Below are positions 36,530 through 45,368 of a stretch of 64,000 nucleotides of DNA, in pieces (position 1 is the first letter of the stretch; each line of letters opens with the position of its first letter). The stretch lies in assembly GCF_007860185.1 (NCBI RefSeq), contig NZ_SJPY01000007.1, positions 310,001-374,000 on the forward strand, in the 5' to 3' direction. The notes beneath the pieces were generated by a model. It was not told where the DNA came from, did no database searches, and saw nothing but the letters and a program-made list of their open reading frames with translations. This DNA comes from Novipirellula aureliae. Its GTDB lineage: Bacteria; Planctomycetota; Planctomycetia; Pirellulales; Pirellulaceae. The position numbers and the translations under genes were made by a program.

Positions 36530-37480
36530 ATGACTCAAATCACTGGAAAAATCTATGTCGCTGGGCATCGTGGGATGGTGGGATCGGCTGTGTGCCGACG
36601 TTTGGCCAAGGAATCGTGCCAGATTATCACGGCCACACGTGAGCAACTTGATCTGACCGATGCCGCCGCGGTTTCCGAGTTCTTTTCAGACCACAAACCC
36701 GATGCGGTTGTGTTTGCGGCAGCCAAAGTTGGCGGCGTTTTGGCGAATGATACTTTCCCAGTCGAGTTTTTGTCCGATAACGTCTTGATGTCGACAGCTG
36801 CGATCAATGCGGCTTACCAAGCCAACGTGAACCGTTTTCTATTTTTGGGCAGCACGTGCATCTATCCTCGTGATTGTGCACAGCCGATCCAAGAGGATTC
36901 GCTGCTAAGCGGACCGCTGGAAAAAACCAACGAAGCCTACGCATTGGCAAAGATTTGCGGATTAAAACTGTGCCAATTCTATCGGCGGCAACATGGCGTC
37001 TTATTTCACAGCGCCATGCCAACGAATCTTTACGGCCCTGGCGACAACTACCATCGAGAACACAGTCACGTTCTTCCTGCTCTCATTCGCCGATTTCACG
37101 AGGCCAAGCAGAATGATGACCCGGAGGTTATGATATGGGGAACCGGGACTCCGAGACGCGAATTTTTGCATGTTGACGATCTGGCCGATGCCATTACTTT
37201 TCTGCTGGGAACAAGCGAACCGCCAGATTGGGTTAACGTAGGAACGGGGGTCGATTTGTCGATTTCGGAACTAGCCAAGTTGGTGGCACAAACGGTGGGC
37301 TACTCGGGAGCGATTGTGACCGACCCCGCGCGGCCGGACGGAACTCCTGTGAAATGTACTGACATGACAAAGCTGCACACCATGGGCTGGAAGCATTCGA
37401 TCGATTTAGCAAACGGCTTGGAAATGACTTACCATCATTATCTGGAGGAACTCGAATCAGGAAAACTACGCTCGGTCTAG
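36530..37480 (+). CDS. fcl: GDP-L-fucose synthase
   Basis: 316 residues from ATG 36530. The NADP Rossmann motif GHRGMVGSAVCRRL is near residue 10. SDR-type catalysis is indicated by STCIYP and YALAKICG (Tyr-x-x-x-Lys). The family segments AKVGGVLAN and NLYGPGDNY are present. It converts GDP-4-keto-6-deoxymannose to GDP-L-fucose by epimerisation and reduction. The upstream-acting enzyme gmd follows 124 bases downstream, and the two probably serve surface polysaccharide synthesis. Confidence 0.95.
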   Translation: MTQITGKIYVAGHRGMVGSAVCRRLAKESCQIITATREQLDLTDAAAVSEFFSDHKPDAVVFAAAKVGGVLANDTFPVEFLSDNVLMSTAAINAAYQANVNRFLFLGSTCIYPRDCAQPIQEDSLLSGPLEKTNEAYALAKICGLKLCQFYRRQHGVLFHSAMPTNLYGPGDNYHREHSHVLPALIRRFHEAKQNDDPEVMIWGTGTPRREFLHVDDLADAITFLLGTSEPPDWVNVGTGVDLSISELAKLVAQTVGYSGAIVTDPARPDGTPVKCTDMTKLHTMGWKHSIDLANGLEMTYHHYLEELESGKLRSV

Positions 37481-37604
37481 TCATTGCCGCTCTGCACTCC
37501 GAGCGGATCGACACCCGCGGCAGAGCCGCCTTGCGAAACTCTTCGCGTTTTTTCGCAACAGAGAATTGCAGCTTATTCTCCTTTTTTAAACCGATGAGAG
37601 ACAA

Positions 37605-38621
37605 ATGAAAAAAACCGCACTTATCACTGGCATCACCGGTCAAGACGGCAGCTATTTAGCAGAATTGCTTTTGAACAAAGGCTACGAAGTTCATGGGTTG
37701 GTCCGCCGTAGTAGCACGTTCTCTACCGAACGCATCGATCACATCTACCAGGACGTTCACGATAAACCAAGCTTATTGCTGCATTATGGCGATTTGACTG
37801 ATGGACAAGCATTGAGCAACGTGGTGCTGGAGATTGAACCAGATGAAATCTATAATTTGGGCGCTCAAAGTCACGTTCGCGTCTCCTTTGACCAGCCCAA
37901 CTATACGTTGCAAACCGTTGGTGCCGGAGCCCTTAATGTGCTCGAAGCCGCACGTCTGTTGAATGCGAAGAAACAAGTGCGCGTCTATCAGGCAAGTAGC
38001 AGCGAGATGTATGGTGACGTGATGGCAGTTCCGCAGAGCGAAACCACCCCGTTCAACCCACAATCACCCTACGCTTGTGCAAAGGTTTATGCGTTTCATC
38101 AAACGGTGAATTATCGCCGTAGCTATGACATGTTCGCCAGCAATGGTATTCTGTTTAACCACGAATCCGAGCGTCGAGGTGAGACATTTGTGACTCGCAA
38201 AATAACGCGAGCCGCTGGACGAATTAAGGTCGGCTTGCAAGAAAAGCTCTATTTGGGCAACATGGACGCGAAACGCGATTGGGGATACGCCAAAGACTAT
38301 GTCGAAGGCATGTGGCGAATCCTGCAACATGATGAGCCCGATGATTTCGTCCTCGCGACGGGGCGGACCGAGACCGTTCGCGATTTTGCGAAACTCGTTT
38401 TTGCTCAGCTCGATTTAGATTATCTGGATTATGTTGAAATCGACCCTCGATACTTTCGGCCCGCCGAAGTCGACTTGCTGCTTGGCGATCCTTCGAAAGC
38501 GAAAGAGAAATTGGGTTGGGAAGCATCGACCAATTTAGAAGAACTCGCTCGAATTATGACCGAGCACGATCTGGAAATCGCAAAACGCGAAGCTCATGCG
38601 AAGAGTTTTGTCCCGAACTAG
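37605..38621 (+). CDS. gmd: GDP-mannose 4,6-dehydratase
   Basis: 338 residues. The Rossmann motif is [17 protein letters not shown]. The catalytic region is SSSEMYGDV with Tyr-x-x-x-Lys in YACAKVYAF, and the substrate segment is [16 protein letters not shown]. It dehydrates GDP-mannose to GDP-4-keto-6-deoxymannose, the substrate of the preceding fucose synthase. Gene order is fcl then gmd on the same strand, so a co-transcribed pathway is likely. Confidence 0.96.
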   Translation: MKKTALITGITGQDGSYLAELLLNKGYEVHGLVRRSSTFSTERIDHIYQDVHDKPSLLLHYGDLTDGQALSNVVLEIEPDEIYNLGAQSHVRVSFDQPNYTLQTVGAGALNVLEAARLLNAKKQVRVYQASSSEMYGDVMAVPQSETTPFNPQSPYACAKVYAFHQTVNYRRSYDMFASNGILFNHESERRGETFVTRKITRAAGRIKVGLQEKLYLGNMDAKRDWGYAKDYVEGMWRILQHDEPDDFVLATGRTETVRDFAKLVFAQLDLDYLDYVEIDPRYFRPAEVDLLLGDPSKAKEKLGWEASTNLEELARIMTEHDLEIAKREAHAKSFVPN

Positions 38622-38671
38622 ACAAACCAGCGAAGCTATTTTCACTGCACCTATTGAACGTCTGAGAAACC

Positions 38672-38995
38672 ATGGCCAAAAAGAACTCGAAACAACCCTT
38701 CGAGTACGTCGAACCGATCGGTGACCGCGTACTCGTCCGAAAAGACGAGCCGAAGCGCGAAACACGTGGTGGGATTGCGCTACCCGATGCAGCCGAAATA
38801 CCGACAATTACCGGACGAATCGTGACGATCAGTGCCGTCGTCGAAAACGACGAAGAATTGCCGCTTCGCCAATACGACAAAATTCTTTTTCATCCCAAAA
38901 ATGCAATCCCCGTTGATTTGGAACACGATAATCAACTGTTTGTCGTCCCCGTCGATGACATCGTCGCCGTCTTTCGCAAAGAAGCACCCGAGTAA
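38672..38995 (+). CDS. GroES-like co-chaperone (solitary)
   Basis: 107 residues with the GroES fold pattern: EPIGDRVLVRKDEPKRETRGGIALPDAAE, in which the mobile loop is RETRGGIALP (near 29-38), then GRIVTISA and the closing DDIVAVF. No groEL is next to it. Planctomycetes carry several GroES copies, so it may pair with an unlinked GroEL or act elsewhere. The loop has IAL, close to the usual IVL/IML motif, so GroEL binding is plausible. Confidence 0.8.
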   Translation: MAKKNSKQPFEYVEPIGDRVLVRKDEPKRETRGGIALPDAAEIPTITGRIVTISAVVENDEELPLRQYDKILFHPKNAIPVDLEHDNQLFVVPVDDIVAVFRKEAPE

Positions 38996-39039
38996 AAGAA
39001 GCAGCGGAGTGGCCAAAAAAAGGCAATCGATTCGGCTCT

Positions 39040-39249
39040 TCAGAAGAATTTGTGGGTGGAAAGGAAGTTGCGGAAGTTTTTTTCGAGGCATGGCAGTCGC
39101 GATACCCATCACCACGCTTACTCGACTCCCTCGATGCCTCGGAGCAAGAAGCGACGCAGATCGAACATCACCTTGATGACCGCGAACGGTGTTTCGCCGA
39201 AATGACGGCGGCGACGGTATGCGATCTTGGACTCCTCCTTCGGCCTCCG
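39040..39249 (-). pseudogene. decayed transposase C terminus
   Basis: One frame carries the end of a transposase: RRHFGETPFAVIKVMFDLRR, FLLRGIEGVE, stop, AW, stop, then WVSRLPCLEKNFRNFLSTHK before a final stop. The residues after the two internal stops still align with the expected EW-x-W-x-x-TA-x-NL-x-K tail. The upstream part of the transposase is absent or unrecognisable. The family is uncertain (an IS1182/IS5-like DDE type). Confidence 0.6.
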
Positions 39250-39732
39250 GCCTAGCTCGAATGGCGTGGACGGAAGAAAAACGGAGTGAGTTTCACAGGG
39301 GTGCCTGAAAAACCTACTCTTCGGTACTTGGGATGGATGAATCAAACCACGGATTCTTCGGTCGAGCCATTTATTCAAAAAACGACGCATCTCGGTAAAC
39401 CCCTCCGCCGATTGCTGCCAAACATCTGAAAAGCCAGTGTTTTCGTGCTCGTACTCAGCCTTCGGCGGTACTCCCTCTGCGGACTCGAATGGGATCGGGC
39501 GTCCGAGTAGGAGTACCATTTCATTGAGTACGAGTACGGTCATTTCGCTGATTTTGGCTGCGATCAGCGGGAAGTCTCAAAAAACATCCAGATTGAGGTG
39601 GCGTTAAAGTTGGCGCAATTTGTACTTTCGGTTCAAGCCGCAGGGCCGAATCGGTCGAAATTGATGATGCGAGACTCGTTTCGCACCTCCCTATTCGCAC
39701 CCCAGCGATTCGAAGACACTAGGACGAATGTA

Positions 39733-40746
39733 ATGCGCACGGCAAATTTTACTTACCTTTTCGCGATCACCGCCTTGATGGTGACCGTCAATCAAGTTTC
39801 CGCCGAGATTCCTTGGCAAGAGAACCTGCGAGCTGCTCGCGATCAGGCTCAAGCTCAAAACAAGTTGTTACTACTGCATTTCTACAGTGACAACTGCGTT
39901 TGGTGCGATCGGCTTGAAGAGGGCTCCTTCAAATCCTCCGATGTTGAATCGGCAATCGAGCAGGATTTTGTTGCCGTAAAAGTCCATGCCAACAAGAACC
40001 CTGAGCTAGTTAAAATGTTCAAGGTGACGGCGTTTCCAACGGACGTGATTGTCACAAGTGATGGCCAAACGTTGTCGCATAGCGTTAGCCCCCAGGAACC
40101 AAAGCGATACGTGGCAATGTTGCAAAGCAAACTGCCACGAACAATGGCGCCCAACCAGCAGACGCCCAGCCAGCAGTATGCCAATCAGTCGATGCCATCG
40201 ACACCACCCGCTGCTCCGAATCCGCCATCCTTCGATGCGGCGAACGGCTTTGCAGGCGGAGCGCAAGGCCGTACGGTCAGCTCGCGATATGACCAAACAA
40301 TGCCAGGCATGACGGCCGTAAATGCGCCGCAACCCCAAGCGAAGCAAACCGCCAAATCTGCGGAACCTGAATTGGCGATGGAAGGCTATTGTTCCGTCAC
40401 CGTGATTAGCGAAGACCGTTGGGTGGAAGGCAAACCTGAGTTTGGTGTCATCCACCTCGGGAAGCTCTACCTGTTTGCCAGCGACGAGGCAATGCAAACC
40501 TTTTTGTCGGACCCCGTAACCTACACACCCGTGCTCAATGAAATTGACGTCGTTCGCTTCTTCGAAGAACGTCGCATTGTCCCTGGGAAGCGAGAATGGG
40601 GTTTGAAAGATCCGACTCACAATCGTATGTTCTTCTTTGCAGACGAAGCAGCGATGAACCACTTTTGGGGTGAGTACGAACGCTACACCGATGCTGCCAT
40701 CAGCGTTATGGATCAAGCCGTCAAAGATGCCAACCCAGGCACATAG
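39733..40746 (+). CDS. secreted thioredoxin-fold protein with YHS-like C-terminal part
   Basis: 337 residues. The signal peptide ends about residue 24 (QVSAEIPW). A thioredoxin_7-type domain holds HFYSDNCVWCDRLEEGSF with C55 and C58 (CxxC) and the cis-Pro segment TAFPTDVIV. A Gln/Pro-rich linker lies around 140-215. The C-terminal region has two segments like YHS domains (GVIHLGKLYLFASDEAMQTF and RMFFFADEAAMNHFW). It is predicted to be a periplasmic disulfide or redox protein, possibly metal-linked through the YHS part. Confidence 0.8.
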   Translation: MRTANFTYLFAITALMVTVNQVSAEIPWQENLRAARDQAQAQNKLLLLHFYSDNCVWCDRLEEGSFKSSDVESAIEQDFVAVKVHANKNPELVKMFKVTAFPTDVIVTSDGQTLSHSVSPQEPKRYVAMLQSKLPRTMAPNQQTPSQQYANQSMPSTPPAAPNPPSFDAANGFAGGAQGRTVSSRYDQTMPGMTAVNAPQPQAKQTAKSAEPELAMEGYCSVTVISEDRWVEGKPEFGVIHLGKLYLFASDEAMQTFLSDPVTYTPVLNEIDVVRFFEERRIVPGKREWGLKDPTHNRMFFFADEAAMNHFWGEYERYTDAAISVMDQAVKDANPGT

Positions 40747-40840
40747 TCGAGCGGCTGATCGCCTTTTACCTAACCAAACCGACTATCTTACGCAGTCACT
40801 TGTCTTGTTGTCGATACGTCCGGGACAGAGCGAAGGATCG

Positions 40841-42013
40841 CTACGGCGATCTTGAATTATCTAGACTTTGTTTCGCCAATCGGCGGCAAAATCGCACGTG
40901 CCTTCGCGGCGTGAACTCCACCAACGGACGCCATGCCCGCGCGGTCATCGGATGCTTGATCAATCGGTGCCAAATCGGATTGGATCGTTTGTAAAAGTAC
41001 GACATGGCCAAGGTCGCACATTCTAAGCGGTTTTCTTCGATCCATTTCACTGTGGTCCCAAACACGTCCTCGTGATCATGATCGAAACCCAACACAAAAC
41101 TCCCGTTCACTTGGATGCCATTGCGGTGCAGCAATTCAACTCGCTCTGCATACTGCTCCGTGCGCGGACTCTTCTTCTTGGCGTCGCGAATGTTGCCATT
41201 CTGCAATGACTCGAATCCAACAAAAACTCCAGTGCAACCAGGCAGCGCCATTTCTCGCACTAGCGACGGGTCGTCGGTAACATCAATCGAGATGGCCGCA
41301 CTCCAAATTTTCTCTAGCGGACGCAGCGCATGACATAATTGTCGCAGGTATTCTGGTTTGGATCCCAAGTTGTTGTCCGTAACAACTCCGTAGGGTTGGC
41401 CATCTTGGCGAAACTCATCGGCGATCAGTTCGACGTCTCGCATCAAATAGGGCATGTGCAGCCCCTTGGTCGACAAGTAGCAAAAGCCGCATCGATTGTG
41501 ACAACCACGAGTGGCAATCAAGCTGGTGGTGGTCAAGTAACCGTTGCGTTTCAGTAGGTCGCGTCGCGGTGGTGGATCCTCACGATAAGGTTGCTTGAAG
41601 TCAGCTCGATAGACATTCATCTGTTTCCCAGCATCGATATCGTGGAGAATCTTTCCCCATTAGTGCACGATCGCTCCACGGTCACGATACCAACGCGATA
41701 GTTCGTAAGCCCGCAGGGCAAACGTCAAATGCACGGTGATGCCCACCACCGCAGGAAACGGATCGTACGGGGGCGGACCTTGCAATAGGTTTTCGTCCTA
41801 GTAGTCGACGGTCCAGTGACCAGGCGTGTTAGCGGCGACACTGATCAACGCCATGGTGGGCGTCAACACGTGTTTGCCAAGACTTGAGTTCGGATCCTTT
41901 GCATAAAACGGGTTGATCAGTAACGCATGCTGCCGACACACGGGACCGACCGTCTTTGAAAAATCCAATTTCGGCGCGACTCGCATTTCGCGTGATATCT
42001 TTTGTTTGCTCAT
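40841..42013 (-). pseudogene. B12-binding radical SAM protein, broken
   Basis: A single frame from ATG 42013 to the stop at 40841 reads as one protein of the B12-binding/radical SAM type. It begins SREMRVAPKLDFSKTVGP and LGKHVLTPTMALISVA, continues into YDPFPAVVGITVHLTFALRAY, and ends with the radical SAM core, where CHNRCGFC (Cys-x3-Cys-x2-Cys) binds the 4Fe-4S cluster. Two stops lie inside it: TAG at 41798-41800 (minus) and TAA at 41660-41662. Near the second, the usual GGLH...GDG segment of about 25 residues seems missing. Expression is unlikely to give an intact enzyme. The 3' part (from 41620) might still be translated. Confidence 0.8.
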
Positions 42014-42026
42014 CGTGCTTTCGTTC

Positions 42027-42977
42027 CTACTTTCGCTTCCAAAGCCGAAGACACTTTCCGCTCGGAGAGCAGAGCGACAATCGCGGCAGCCAAAGTCCAA
42101 CGCTCTTTTGGTAGCTTGTGTAGCTTTCGCCAAACCGCTCGGCCAGATCACGTTGCTCGATTGGACGGACCGCGACGTGCCAGACAATTGCACCGGCAAG
42201 CGAATAGGCAATCACCGAGATACTGCCCAAATACCATCCCACCGCAATGCCCTGTACGATACCGGCGACCGCCATCGGATTTCGCACGAACCGGTACGGA
42301 CCTGCGATCACCAAACGCGGTGCCGTTGCCGTCGGCAGGGGTGTGCCCTCGCCGCGAGTGGCCATCGTCATGCCACTCCATAAGCCGAAGCAAGACGCCC
42401 CCAGGAACAAGCCAAGCGACAGCGGTGCTTGAGAAACGTGTGTGAACCCGATCCAGCCGAAGTGCCGTTTCACTTCAACGATGCCCATTGGCAGCACCCA
42501 CAGAAACGTTCCCCAGAAGATGGCTGTTTGTCCAAGCGTCCACAGCACTGCTGAGCGCCGATTCATCGGCGTGACTCGAATAGTCGCTGGCGATTGTGTT
42601 GTGTTTCCATGAATGGTTGCCATCGCCAGCGATAGTCCTGCCATCGTAACCATCATCGACGACGCGATCCAAGCCTCACCCGTCTGTACGCTAATCGCGA
42701 TGCAGACCAGCGTCGGATACCAGGTCACTGCCGCGACCATCCAAACGACCATTGGCGCCCCGTGACAACGACGCCAAACACCGTTCGCGGCAACCACGCT
42801 GCCAGCGACGATCAAGATGAAATCCGCTAGCCAAAACGACAATAGCGTCTCCGTCGGCCAATCGCGGGGCTGAAACCACTTCATGCTAGGCGGATAAGCA
42901 ACAAGTCCCCCCCACCAAACCGCCGTGCCGATGGCTTGAAGAAGAAAATACGCGGAAATGATTTGACGCGGTTGCAT
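42027..42977 (-). CDS. membrane methyltransferase of the isoprenylcysteine/PEMT-like family
   Basis: 316 residues with about eight hydrophobic helices. The C-terminal ICMT-like motif is visible: GPYRFVRNPMAVAGIVQGIAVG, then Glu-x-x-DL and RFGESYTSYQKSVGLW. Such proteins methylate small or lipid substrates at the membrane using SAM. The substrate is unknown. Its stop lies 14 bases before the start of the radical SAM pseudogene, so they formed an operon before that gene decayed. Confidence 0.8.
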   Translation of the reverse strand: MQPRQIISAYFLLQAIGTAVWWGGLVAYPPSMKWFQPRDWPTETLLSFWLADFILIVAGSVVAANGVWRRCHGAPMVVWMVAAVTWYPTLVCIAISVQTGEAWIASSMMVTMAGLSLAMATIHGNTTQSPATIRVTPMNRRSAVLWTLGQTAIFWGTFLWVLPMGIVEVKRHFGWIGFTHVSQAPLSLGLFLGASCFGLWSGMTMATRGEGTPLPTATAPRLVIAGPYRFVRNPMAVAGIVQGIAVGWYLGSISVIAYSLAGAIVWHVAVRPIEQRDLAERFGESYTSYQKSVGLWLPRLSLCSPSGKCLRLWKRK

Positions 42978-43110
42978 CCGATCAGTTTAACCGCATATAC
43001 GGTCATCTATTTGCAGTTTGTTGGACTTCGGTACCAAAATTCTTAAAAGCCGTTTTATTGGAAAAGCATCGTGTCGGCGAAACTCGCGTCGGCAAGACGA
43101 TCGTTTCCAT

Positions 43111-43362
43111 TCACTCGCTTTCAACCTCCGATGGCATGTTGAAGATTTTGGGCATTTGGTCAACTATGCGTAAGTTAATCGGATCGTCCCAGGCCTTCGT
43201 GAAGTCATATTGTTCGTTCTTCCATGTAAGAAAGGTCCAATACTCGCCAACGGTGCATGGGCCGTCCCGACGCGTCAGCAAGGTACGCAGGCGGAAGACA
43301 GCCATGGACGGTATGATAATTGTGAAACGCAAGAACCCGTTTTCATAAAGCCCAACTTTCAT
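43111..43362 (-). CDS. small hypothetical protein
   Basis: 83 residues starting MKVGLYENGFLRFTI. The ATG overlaps the stop of the previous small frame as ATGA, and a GGAG lies four bases before it, so translational coupling is plausible. There is no recognised domain. It may be a fragment of a longer gene. Confidence 0.4.
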   Translation of the reverse strand: MKVGLYENGFLRFTIIIPSMAVFRLRTLLTRRDGPCTVGEYWTFLTWKNEQYDFTKAWDDPINLRIVDQMPKIFNMPSEVESE

Positions 43363-43553
43363 GCCACTCCAATGATCATCCTCCTCTCCTGATCCCTTGG
43401 ACCGATTTCCATGAAGTTCGTGAGAATCGATTGCCGATAATCAGAGTCCGCTCCATGACAGCAACGCTCGGCAATCCTCCAATCGTAAAAGTAAGGCTGC
43501 CGGCATGGCTTATCGACGACGTCGAAGTGGCTCACGAAATCGACGTTGATCAA
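43359..43553 (-). CDS. small hypothetical protein or gene fragment
   Basis: 64 residues from a TTG codon (LINVDFVSHFDVVDKP), rich in Asp, Arg and Cys, ending in an ATGA overlap with the next small frame. It lacks a good start and may be the remnant of a larger gene. No family is recognised. Confidence 0.3.
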   Translation of the reverse strand: MINVDFVSHFDVVDKPCRQPYFYDWRIAERCCHGADSDYRQSILTNFMEIGPRDQERRMIIGVA

Positions 43554-43609
43554 GACGATCGAAGGTAGTCAAGCTTTGCCGCTGCGAGGAAGTCTCGACG
43601 ATTGGAAAT

Positions 43610-44503
43610 CTATCGAATGAAGATTTCCTGATTCAAGTCGAACTGAAACCCGTCGATTTCGTCGATGCTCTGTTGGAACTGCTTCGAAAGTTCATCGCCC
43701 TCAAACTGGGACGGTAACGAATTAAGTTGTTCCACTTTTTCTCGTTGTTCAACTAACTTGCCAAGATTAAATGACATCAACGTTATTTGATTTCCCGCTT
43801 GAAATTTTGCATTCGTGGCTTCAATGCCTCCGTTAAACTGGACGAACAAACCAATGCGAGCGTCTTTCAAGGACTGCGCGAGAAAGCCTTCCATCGCCGC
43901 GTTCGAAATGGTAGCCGATGCACGTGACTTGGGTGCTTTCGCAAAAGGGTCATCCGTCAGACTTTCATTTGGTACTGCTTTTTGGGTGTCCAACTCGGCT
44001 ACATGGCGTGTGATATGCAGCGTCTCCCCTGCTAACGCAAATCGAAGATTGCTTGGACTTGAAAGTTCTTGCAGAAAATTGTTCGGTGACAAGGATTCTT
44101 TATCGTTGCTCGATTTCGTCTTGTCGTCATCCAAATCGAATAGTTGGTCGTCCAGTCGCAGCTGACTAACGTCATCAAACTCGAAGACGACCTCGTACCC
44201 TTGCCAGCCTTGAGGATTGCTCGCGGCCACAGCGGAGCGTAGCCGGACCCCTGATCCGAGTTTCTCAGCCACTTTGTTCAATTCTGCTTGCTCAGGGAAT
44301 TTCGGAGTCTTAGCGTTTGCATCCGCTTCCGAATCCTGTTTATTCGCTAGGCTACCGAACGCAAATTGGACGCTCTTTTTATATGAACGAACATGAATAA
44401 CCCCGGTTCCGTCCTTGCTCACCTTCACCACGACAGAGCGTTCGATACATCCAACGAGTAAACAGATAGACAAAAGGACGAACAAGTGAACGATACGTTT
44501 CAT
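43610..44503 (-). CDS. lipoprotein of unknown function
   Basis: 297 residues with a lipoprotein signal, LLSICLLVGC with the lipid-attachment Cys at 19, followed by IERSVVVKVSKDGTGVIHVRS. The mature part is strand-rich and Ser/Asp-rich. It resembles small secreted proteins with repeated beta strands but no family that I can name. Start ATG 44503 is preferred over 44515 because the signal peptide begins there. Confidence 0.75.
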   Translation of the reverse strand: MKRIVHLFVLLSICLLVGCIERSVVVKVSKDGTGVIHVRSYKKSVQFAFGSLANKQDSEADANAKTPKFPEQAELNKVAEKLGSGVRLRSAVAASNPQGWQGYEVVFEFDDVSQLRLDDQLFDLDDDKTKSSNDKESLSPNNFLQELSSPSNLRFALAGETLHITRHVAELDTQKAVPNESLTDDPFAKAPKSRASATISNAAMEGFLAQSLKDARIGLFVQFNGGIEATNAKFQAGNQITLMSFNLGKLVEQREKVEQLNSLPSQFEGDELSKQFQQSIDEIDGFQFDLNQEIFIR

Positions 44504-44648
44504 TTTAGTGACCAAAAACGGGGAGACCGGACATCCGTAAGACTGTTGACAACAGTATTCTAGTAGCCGCGCTGCGGAACAACCCCCTGGGCGATCATCT
44601 GGTTGAACGCGGTGTAGGGCTGCGTCCAGATTAAAATGGGGGTTGGTC

Positions 44649-44718
44649 GTAGTGGACGAGGTTACGAGAGTCCCTTACTCCACAGCGGTCCAAAAGGGCT
44701 CGTTACCTCGTCCACTAC
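44649..44718. repeat. interspersed palindromic repeat, copy 2
   Basis: Arms GTAGTGGACGAGGTTACGAG (44649-44668) and its reverse complement with one mismatch (44699-44718), with a loop ending CCACAGCGGTCCAAAAGGG. It is the same family as 1477-1538. It lies between the lipoprotein and DsrE-like genes. Confidence 0.85.
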
Positions 44719-44743
44719 CCTAAAATGAAAGATTAACCAAGCA

Positions 44744-45202
44744 CTAGTAGCTGAACACGACCGAGTTACTGTGCAGATAGTCGAACAACTGTTTCCGATC
44801 TTTGATCAATTCGATTCCCGGCGTCAGTTGGTCTTCGCTGACCTCCGTAATCTCCGCACACATTGGACAAACAAACATCTTTGCACCGTTTTTTAGCAAA
44901 TCGGTTATCAAGGTGTGAATCGGTTCTTTGTCTTGAAAGCGAACGGAATCCGCCAAGTCCTTACGCGCCAAGGGGGGTGACTTGACGTTGAAAAAGACGA
45001 CGACTTCGCGGCCATCCGCGATACCATGGCCAGCAAAATTCAATCCCATGCTAACCGCGTGCAAGTCATCAGGGCCGCTCGTTAGATTAATGACAAGAGT
45101 CGGCTTCGAGACGTCGAGCGTGGTCGTGTCGGCAGCTTGCGATGTCGCCATGGTCGAAAACACTAACAAGGTGGTGACGACGACTAAAGACTTTCGAATC
45201 AT
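44744..45202 (-). CDS. secreted DsrE-family sulfur-relay-like protein
   Basis: 152 residues with a signal peptide (to about residue 23, SQAAD). The DsrE/DsrF fold is suggested by TLVINLTSGPDDLHAVSMGL, a strand-helix start typical of the family, and by the Cys pair at 112 and 115 (MFVCPMCAEI), the position of active cysteines. It may carry persulfide or metal thiol groups in the periplasm. It lies beside the repeat region and not within the ars island. Confidence 0.75.
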   Translation of the reverse strand: MIRKSLVVVTTLLVFSTMATSQAADTTTLDVSKPTLVINLTSGPDDLHAVSMGLNFAGHGIADGREVVVFFNVKSPPLARKDLADSVRFQDKEPIHTLITDLLKNGAKMFVCPMCAEITEVSEDQLTPGIELIKDRKQLFDYLHSNSVVFSY

Positions 45203-45368
45203 TTTTCGATTCCCAATTGTGGAAGTGAGACGGTGGATAGATTCGTTAGTCTGTACTTAGGAGACGCGGCTTTCAACTCGGTTTCGCAAATTCAGACTCA
45301 TGCGTGTCAATAAACCACACCGAAACAGCGACGGTTTGCCGACATCAAAAACGCGATCGTTCCATCAG

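Noticed and set aside
39250-39543. Upstream extension of the transposase remnant frame to 39543
   Set aside because: Only the last 43 residues before the first stop look like transposase. The rest is out of keeping with it and is treated as chance.
41660-41800. Recoding of TAG/TAA (selenocysteine or pyrrolysine style) in the radical SAM gene
   Set aside because: Two different stop codons are involved and a conserved segment appears missing, so decay explains it better.
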